Assembly (NCBI GenBank): GCA_037951165.1
Contig: JBBDHG010000134.1
Location: 1,851,501-1,915,500, forward strand
Direction of reading: 5' to 3'
Origin: Lophius americanus
Taxonomy: Eukaryota; Chordata; Actinopteri; Lophiiformes; Lophiidae
Length of the DNA: 64,000 nucleotides
The position numbers and the translations under genes were made by a program. This document shows positions 57,719 through 64,000 of this stretch, piece after piece. Under the pieces are notes generated by a model. The model saw only the letters and a list, made by a program, of their open reading frames with translations, was not told the DNA's origin and searched no databases. The first letter of the stretch is position 1. Every line of letters starts with the position of its first letter.

Positions 57719-60700
57719 ATGGCGTCTTCAGCGAAGAGGAGAGCCGTAGGTTTAGATGAAAATCCAAAAGAAACGGAGAACAGCTCAGATGAGAATTCGG
57801 AGGATGAGGAGGATTCCGGGGAGGAGGACAGCGGAGCATCGGACGAAGAGGAAATGAATGAGGTAAAATATGCCTTCGAATGTATTAGCAAGACCATGCT
57901 AACCAGGTAGTCAGCTAACAACTAATTAGCCATAGGCTAAAGATAAGATTACATCCATTCCCGCAAGATTAGCTGGAACGTAATATATATATATATAATT
58001 ACTGTATCTTAGCCCTACTCAATAGCAACTTTATTTAACATATATGTATTGCTATGTACTTCAGAATTCCATTTGAGTGAAACTAATGTAACTCGTGAAT
58101 TAATTACATCAAAAAGCAATGAAATAGTGAATTAAAGAGAAATGCATCGAACCTTTCACAAAGGTTTCTGTTTCTAATTGCTCTCTACTTTATTATTTCA
58201 CATCCAGATGGTCGATGTACAATTTGAAGGCCACCCCATTTCAAATAACGACTTCAATGGCATCAAGAAACTGTTACAACAGGTATTGTACAATCTTCAT
58301 ATTTTGCATGGAAATGTACTGCTATCACCTGTAGAACTTTTACCATCGACAGGTGAAGGCAGACTAAGACATACTAAGCAGCAAAATTCCCTAAATGAAG
58401 TGTTCTCTGTTATCGTAGCGTGTGTTGCCACAGGGCAAAAATGGTTCAGGAATAATTTGAGGAATACTTTCAACCGTTTGGTCTTGATATGGCCTCTAAA
58501 TTTCCCAGATCACAATCTAGTCGAGAGTTTGTATGACGTGATGGACAAACAAGTCCGATCCATGGACGCCCCAATTTGCAACTTAAGGATCTGCCGCTAA
58601 TGTCTTGGTGCTACACCTACAAAGGTCTTGTGGAGTCCATACTTTAACATATCAGAGCTCTTTAGGTTTGCGGGTGGTTATAGTGTTGAGGCTGATTTTT
58701 GTTTGCTGATCAAGCAAGGCCTTACTGTCATCCTGTGTCTGCATACAGCTCTTCCTGAAGGCTCATGTTAATACATCAGAGATCACAGACATCATCATTC
58801 AGCAGAATCATGTTGGTACCGTTGTCAAGGTGAGTTTCTTTTTTTAGTAGTTTGATCTCATGCCACATGTTAGCAGATTAAGTTCTAATATGTATTCACT
58901 CGTCCCTTCATGTCATTCCAGCAAGCTGAAGTGCCCGAAGACAGCGACGATGATGACCCGGATGAGGTGTTTGGCATCACCACCATGCTCAACCTTACAG
59001 AGAGAAAGGTCCGCTGGCAGCAACCCTAACCATATCAACTATTTACCTAATGGCTATTTTGACATGTGATGCTTAATGTGTGTGTTGTTTTTGACAGGGG
59101 GTTCAGTGCGTGGAGGAGATTAAGGAGCTGATCATAGATCACTGTGAGAAGAACGCCACACACAGCGTGACAGAACAGCTAGAGCAGATCCTCAATGACA
59201 CCAGCAAGCCTGTTGGGCTGCTGCTGAGTGAACGTTTCATCAACGTGCCTCCACAGATCGCACTCCCACTCTACAAACATCTCCTGTGAGTTTCAGTTTT
59301 CTCCCTTTGTCTTCCAAAAAGTGTCCTTCACATGGAGAAAACCATTCTAAATCATGTCAACACTGCCAATAATGTTTACAGCAATATTTCATACAACTTC
59401 GTCTGCTTCTGGTCATCTAAATCTACAACAATACCAGATTTATTCTTTTTATTCAAGAGGAAGACATGTAAGGTGACAGTTTGTCAACAAGGCCACTATT
59501 TAATTTAGTATGACTGCATCTGTTTGAGTCCTTCTGTGTAAGAATTCAAATTAAAATTCATTTAAGGGTTCTTCGTTCCGTCAATGAAATGAAAATGTCT
59601 TTCATTTCAAGATAATCTGTCATATCAATATAGGCGAGTTTCACTTTAAAAATCTGCCACATGCAAGTTTTAATAAAAGTAGGGATGTGGCAGTATGGAC
59701 TTTTGTTTTTAAACCAGTGAAATAGTATCGCATTACTGTAGATGGCAGTTAATCCCTACCCATATGTTGCACCATTTTAAATGGTAGCAAGTATGCTAGA
59801 GACAAGAGAAGTAGAAGAAATACTACAATCCAAGACAAGTCTGTAAACATTTAAACACCTGGGGAGAAGATAATTATACACTTCCGTCCTCTAAATGTGT
59901 CAGTTTAAAGTTTAGCAGCCGATCAAACCCTCGTACTTTAAAGACTGCAGAGGGACAAAAGCTAGAATATTGATACCTGTGCAAGTTTTTAAATGCTGCT
60001 GGCTCATGATGTAATTGAGCAGAATCTATTGATACAAATCTTTGAGGTTTTACAACAGCTGGCATTAATGGAGTATCCAAAAGCTAGAAATTAACAGACT
60101 TTTTCTATATTTTGAACAATTGTCTACCCCTTATCTCAACATAGTCACAGGGAAATATGTGAAGCTCCTGGCATCTTTCACATAAGAAAGGTGGCCAGAC
60201 AACAGAGGAAGTGGAAAGACGTGTGTGAACAAGCTGACCTTCCCGAAAATTAGGTCCTGCTATACGTATATCACACCGTGTGGCTTTCACCAGCAAAACA
60301 AAAAACTTGCACATAGAAATTGCTGTTATGACGCCAATAAGCACAACCCTGTTGAAGAACCGAAAAAAAAAATGTCCTGCTTGTTCATAGTCAAAAGTAA
60401 ATCAGTCTTATTGCAGTGATTTGTGAAGTAAAATAAAGTGATGGACATATCTTTTTTGTCCTCCAGGGAAGAAATGAGTGAAGCTCAGAAAACGAATAAG
60501 CCCAGTGGGAAATGCCACTACTGTCTGATGATCAGCAAGACCTGCAAAGAGGCAAGCAAGAGTATACCGGCAAGAGGAGGAGCTCCCAAAGACGAGTACA
60601 TGTTCGTCAATGCAGAGGAGGAATTCTTCTACGAGGTAAAGACGAGGAGATCTAGGCAGAGACTAAGGTCGCTTTCACACCTGAGCTGTTTGGTCCACTT

Positions 60701-62075
60701 TAAACAAATCAGTGTTTGTTTCATGGGTCTGGTACGTTTGGGCAGGTGTGAAAGCTTATTGAACTCTGGTCCATTTGAAAACTGGACTTGGTTCGCTTCC
60801 AAGTGAAGCACGGTGCATTGTGGGACTTGTATGTGATTTAATAAGCTCAATACATGTCAATATCGCTCAGCGTCTGTGTAACTATGACAACACTTCGTAT
60901 GCCCTATTCACAAAAGACTAGTATTACCTGAAGACCTCGTGTCATTAAGAAATTACACTTACTGTTTCATTCGCTGCATTTGCACAGGACAATTATCCCA
61001 CAGAAATTATGTCAAGGCTATGTGTAACACCTGCAAACAAGTCAGCTACCAGTTCCTGAGGGTGTGTCTGGAACTTACGCACAGGAATTTTGGCAGACGG
61101 GCAGGTAGGTTGGACAGGCAGGCAGGAAGATGGAGATCATCGAGCGGCAGAGTCTGGAACTTTTAATCCTCGCAGCGCAGAGCATGAGATGGTCTTTTCC
61201 CTCGGGTACGATGGTTCTAAAATGTAAGGACAAAAGAAGCTGCAGGGGAGCAACCCTGAAAGCGTTCGGCACAACGAGATTAATCACACACTTTTGAATT
61301 GAATCACCCCGAGGAACATAGTCATTTGGAATAAGCTAACATTAGCAGAAAGGCTAAAGCTTGTGGTAGATCAGAGCCAGCCACCAGCCCTAAAAAAGAA
61401 ATTAACATAAAGCATATGATGGACTGATCGAGGCTTACAAAAATGTATTTTTTACTTTGAAATATCATACAATTGGTTTAGGAAACACCGAGGGTAAATT
61501 AATTTCAACAGGTTTGTATACATGCACAATACTGACCCGCCTTACTTCCAATATGATTCTTCAAAATAAGAGCATTTAAAATACAGTACTCATTTAAAAC
61601 TGTAAAGAAAAATATCGAAATCAGCCAAAATCAGGATCGTCCAGTCCGACGTAATGAGAAGAGAAAATTGCAATCAGGGCAACTCAAATAATTATATCAT
61701 TTATGTGAGTGATGGAACCTAAGTCACACGGAACATGGGAAACATTAATAACCTCTATAATTAAATAAAACACACCCGTGGCGGGGGATACTATTTCGTA
61801 CTTTCTAATTTGAAATCTGTTAGAAGTTAAATAATAAAAGCACGACAAAAATCCAATGAAAATATTTTTGCAGTTTTAACCCTTGACCGTATTCTCTTTT
61901 ACAGCAAGCCCTCATCAAGTTCCACTACTCGGTCCAGGAAGAGACTGACTCGTGTTTGAGCGGCAGGTGGTCGTACGACGACGTTCCCATGAAACCTTTC
62001 AGGACAGTGATGCTGATCCCAGCAGACAGGATGCCAACCGTAATGGACAAATTCAAAGAGCACCTGACTCTGTGA
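57719..62075 (+). CDS. bccip: BRCA2 and CDKN1A interacting protein
   Basis: Nuclear/nucleolar protein that in vertebrates binds BRCA2 and p21 and, like its yeast relative Bcp1, acts in 60S ribosome assembly. Coding exons: 57719-57862, 58208-58282, 58749-58829, 58922-59008, 59098-59285, 60467-60635, 61905-62075; GT-AG throughout, 304 aa (human 314). Residues 1-50 are basic then strongly acidic (MASSAKRRAV, then Glu/Asp/Ser-rich). Conserved blocks: FNGIKKLLQQ (about 64-73), LFLKAHVNTSEITDIIIQQN (74-93), VFGITTMLNLTERKG, PVGLLLSERFINVPPQIALP, NAEEEFFYE, and the C-terminal FHYSVQEETDSCLSGRWSYD...FRTVMLIPADRM. This is the conserved beta-type C-terminus. The ATG has a strong context (CAGCATGG). The exon-2 donor CAG|GTATTG is weak. 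Intron 2 holds a Tc1 fossil, intron 6 a DNA-transposon piece. Confidence 0.96.
58385..58698 (+). mobile_element. 3' half of a Tc1-like transposon in bccip intron 2
   Basis: The plus strand reads WPLNFPDHNLVESLYDVMDK, then QVRSMDAPICNL, corresponding to WPPNSPDLNPIEHLWDVLDK and QVRSMEAPPRNL of fish Tc1 transposases; after a frameshift MSWCYTYKGLVES corresponds to TSWCQIPQHTFRGLVES. It ends GGTGGTTATAGTGTTGAGGC, a worn copy of the family's terminal repeat. The first catalytic residues and left end are missing. The first part is in the same open frame as bccip exon 2. Confidence 0.85.
60663..60830. mobile_element. Non-autonomous DNA-transposon fragment in bccip intron 6
   Basis: CTAAGGTCGCTTTCACACCT and CTGTTTGGTCCACTTT with, further on, TTTGGGCAGGTGTGAAAGCT and GGTGCATTGTGGGACTT. 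CTTTCACACCTG and CAGGTGTGAAAG form inverted copies of a motif typical of a common teleost DNA repeat. Confidence 0.55.
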
Positions 62076-62082
62076 ACCTCAG

Positions 62083-62088
62083 AATAAA
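62083..62088 (+). terminator. bccip poly(A) signal
   Basis: AATAAA begins 8 nt after the bccip stop codon, which would give a 3' UTR of only about 25-35 nt. A second AATAAA at 62601-62606 could serve a longer transcript. Which is used is not visible. Confidence 0.5.
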
Positions 62089-62099
62089 CTATGACCCTT

Positions 62100-63295
62100 G
62101 TATGACCTTCGGGTTCATAGAAATAGTTCAATATGTGAGTGTTAAGTCTTGACAGAGCTATAAACATGAACAGTTTGAGTTTTTACAAATTTCTGGTTTA
62201 CGTATACTACAGAAATCAGTCCATGCAGGAAGTGGTGACATCACGATGGCGAACATTAGATATTAAACTGCATTTTGTAAGACTTTGAAATTTTGTTCAG
62301 GTCACTGCAACATTTTTTGCCTAAAACTGCTGCCCTACCACCATGTTGATTCTGCAGCTTCCTGAGGACAAAAATCTATTTAGTTTGATGTGAAAATGAA
62401 TAGAAAAATTATGTTTTGTTACACACTTTTATTACAAGATTATGAAACCAGACATTGGAACATAAACAATTTGTTGCAGTAGCGACCATTGATTCATGAG
62501 TTTGAGTCCAGATTGAAGAGATGGAGTGAAATTACTGATTGGTGAAACTACAGTATCATGCATTATAAATTAAATGTATTATTAAAACCAAATTTCACAA
62601 AATAAAAGGTTTTCCAATAATACTTTAAGTCATGCCACTGATAAGTATATCTATGCAAGTGTTGACTTCTTTTTCTGGCAGCGTTTGAATGAATGTTAGT
62701 TTTTACAACTAACGTTGAAAGAGAAAGGAATACCATGACATCTTGAGAGGCATTTACATTTATCCAGTGTTCAACTCTTTCAGCCTGTCATGACCGGGTA
62801 TTAATAAAGACCACTTGCATATACCATACATATGGCAGATGAATGTTATTCTGGATGACTACATGAGAGAATGCAGTAGGGTTAAAGATCACAATGGAAC
62901 TTCCTGAAAAAAAAATCAAGGCGTTTCCTGCTGCAGCTCAGGGCTGATAGCCTCTGATCACAACCTCCAAAGACTTACTACAGACCCATGATCACATTCA
63001 TCTGCAGTGACAAACACTTCTGTTCCATTTCTGAATGCCGTCTTCTTTGGGAATGCAGTGGAAAAGGTTAAAGCAGTGTGTTCAAACAGCTTGAACATGG
63101 AGTAGACTGGCTTTGTGAAAATGCATAATTCACCGCAATTTACCGTAGTTTCAACTTTTCCAGAGCTTAAAATTACACACATTGTAACTGATTAGAGTGA
63201 TCAGCTCTTAAGTGCATCCCAAATACATCTTGGGTCATTCACACCTGTTCTTAACCCTTCAATGTCCTGATCCAGTGATTTGTTGAATACAAAAT
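62100..63295. other. Gene-free stretch downstream of bccip
   Basis: No exon was identified. A minus-strand frame at 62958-63182 (74 codons) ends near a donor-like TCTGTAGTAAGTC but lacks a convincing acceptor or known domain. In mammals DHX32 converges on BCCIP from the opposite strand; no DHX32-like motif was recognised here, so any dhx32 exon would be beyond the window. Confidence 0.35.
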
Positions 63296-63299
63296 TCGA

Positions 63300-63460
63300 T
63301 ATTGAAAAATGTGCACCTCTTGACTGAACACTTTGATAATATGACCCATTGGCAGCATGTAGCACAGTATATGCTTAAGAGTAAGGGGCCAAGGATGGAG
63401 CCCTGGAGGACACCACGGGCCAAAGCTGTCATCGAGGAGGAGGCATTCACCATGGCTGTT
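63300..63460 (-). mobile_element. L2-like LINE reverse-transcriptase fragment
   Basis: The minus strand reads GVLQGSILGPLLLSIY and, after a frameshift, MLPMGHIIKVFSQEVHIFQY. These match the L2 RT block GVPQGSILGPLLFSIY followed by MLPLGHIIRKHGI-FHCY. It is the longest of the L2 RT fragments in this window. Confidence 0.7.
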
Positions 63461-63464
63461 CAGA

Positions 63465-64000
63465 GTCCTACTCTTAATGAAATAAGTAGTAGGAAACTCC
63501 ATAGAAATAAAATGTGCAAATAATTTTCCCATATATTTTTTTGTGCGGTGAGGACATTAAAGAGTTAAAGTCATCAGCAGCACGACTTTTAATATCAGCT
63601 CTGATGAGTCTCTTTCAACCTGCATCTGTTATTCACCAGAGGTGTGACGGGATTTACTTCCTTTCTCCCGTGACGGACTCCATCCACCTGCAGCTTCTCT
63701 GCTGATCATTAGAGTCTGTAAGTCTAAATGCCCATCAGGATACTTGGATTCCCACAGATGGCGTTTAAGGGGAGAAGCAGGTTCGGGAGACTGACTTCAT
63801 TATGACGCTAGCACTCACAACAACCGACACACTGGCTCTTACCCATGCAGGACCAATAAAGGGAGTGTATGATTTACCTTTTTGTGGCATGTCAGTCAAA
63901 ATCAATCCAGCTGTGTGATAATATTAGTCCATTTACAGGCATAAAAGCATTTGACGATAATATTACAGCCCACATTTTCACATTAATGATTCACGTCATT
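63465..64000. other. Gene-free end of window
   Basis: No recognisable exon, RNA gene or transposon was seen. Confidence 0.4.

Noticed and set aside
57504..57839. 111-codon minus-strand frame across the uros-bccip gap
   Set aside because: Antisense of bccip exon 1 and promoter; no uros homology, and the real uros start is at 56860.
62958..63182. Possible dhx32 exon on the minus strand
   Set aside because: No DEAH-helicase or DHX32 motif and no good acceptor; position alone is not enough.

Overview
The window is nuclear DNA of a teleost fish, probably a spiny-rayed (percomorph) species. It has intron-bearing vertebrate genes with GT-AG splice sites and AT-rich intergenic DNA. Its repeats are fish-typical: Tc1-like, hAT, L2-like and Rex1-like LINEs, a tRNA-SINE-like family, and long dinucleotide tracts. 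No bacterial, organellar or viral locus was seen. The species cannot be named from the sequence.

Only the right third (about 45.0-62.1 kb) holds protein-coding genes I can support. Three were rebuilt exon by exon. mmp21 (minus strand, 7 coding exons, 676 aa) is a secreted matrix metallopeptidase needed for left-right body asymmetry. uros (minus strand, 9 coding exons, 261 aa) is uroporphyrinogen-III synthase of haem synthesis. bccip (plus strand, 7 coding exons, 304 aa) is a BRCA2/p21-interacting, ribosome-biogenesis factor. The block mmp21-uros-bccip matches the human 10q26 neighbourhood. uros and bccip are head to head, with 858 bp between start codons and a CpG cluster plus reversed CCAAT box. 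mmp21 follows uros in tandem, its TATA/CArG box lying about 0.3 kb past the likely uros poly(A) signal.

The left 45 kb has no convincing gene. It is a patchwork of decayed transposons, microsatellites, palindromes and hairpins, separated by repeat-poor stretches that could hold conserved regulatory elements. That last point is a guess needing alignment. Introns are also invaded: uros intron 3 carries a Tc1-like element with a hAT element inside it, flanked by a perfect 8-bp target duplication, and bccip intron 2 holds a Tc1 transposase fossil that stays open in frame with exon 2.

I found no new multi-gene system. The most notable points are the asparagine-glycosylation-dense linker between the cysteine switch and furin sites of mmp21, the nested transposons in uros, the open exon-2/intron-2 frame of bccip behind a weak splice donor, a 56-bp perfect palindrome, a 16-bp perfect fold-back hairpin, a degenerate 65-bp tandem repeat, and a perfect RFX-type X-box.
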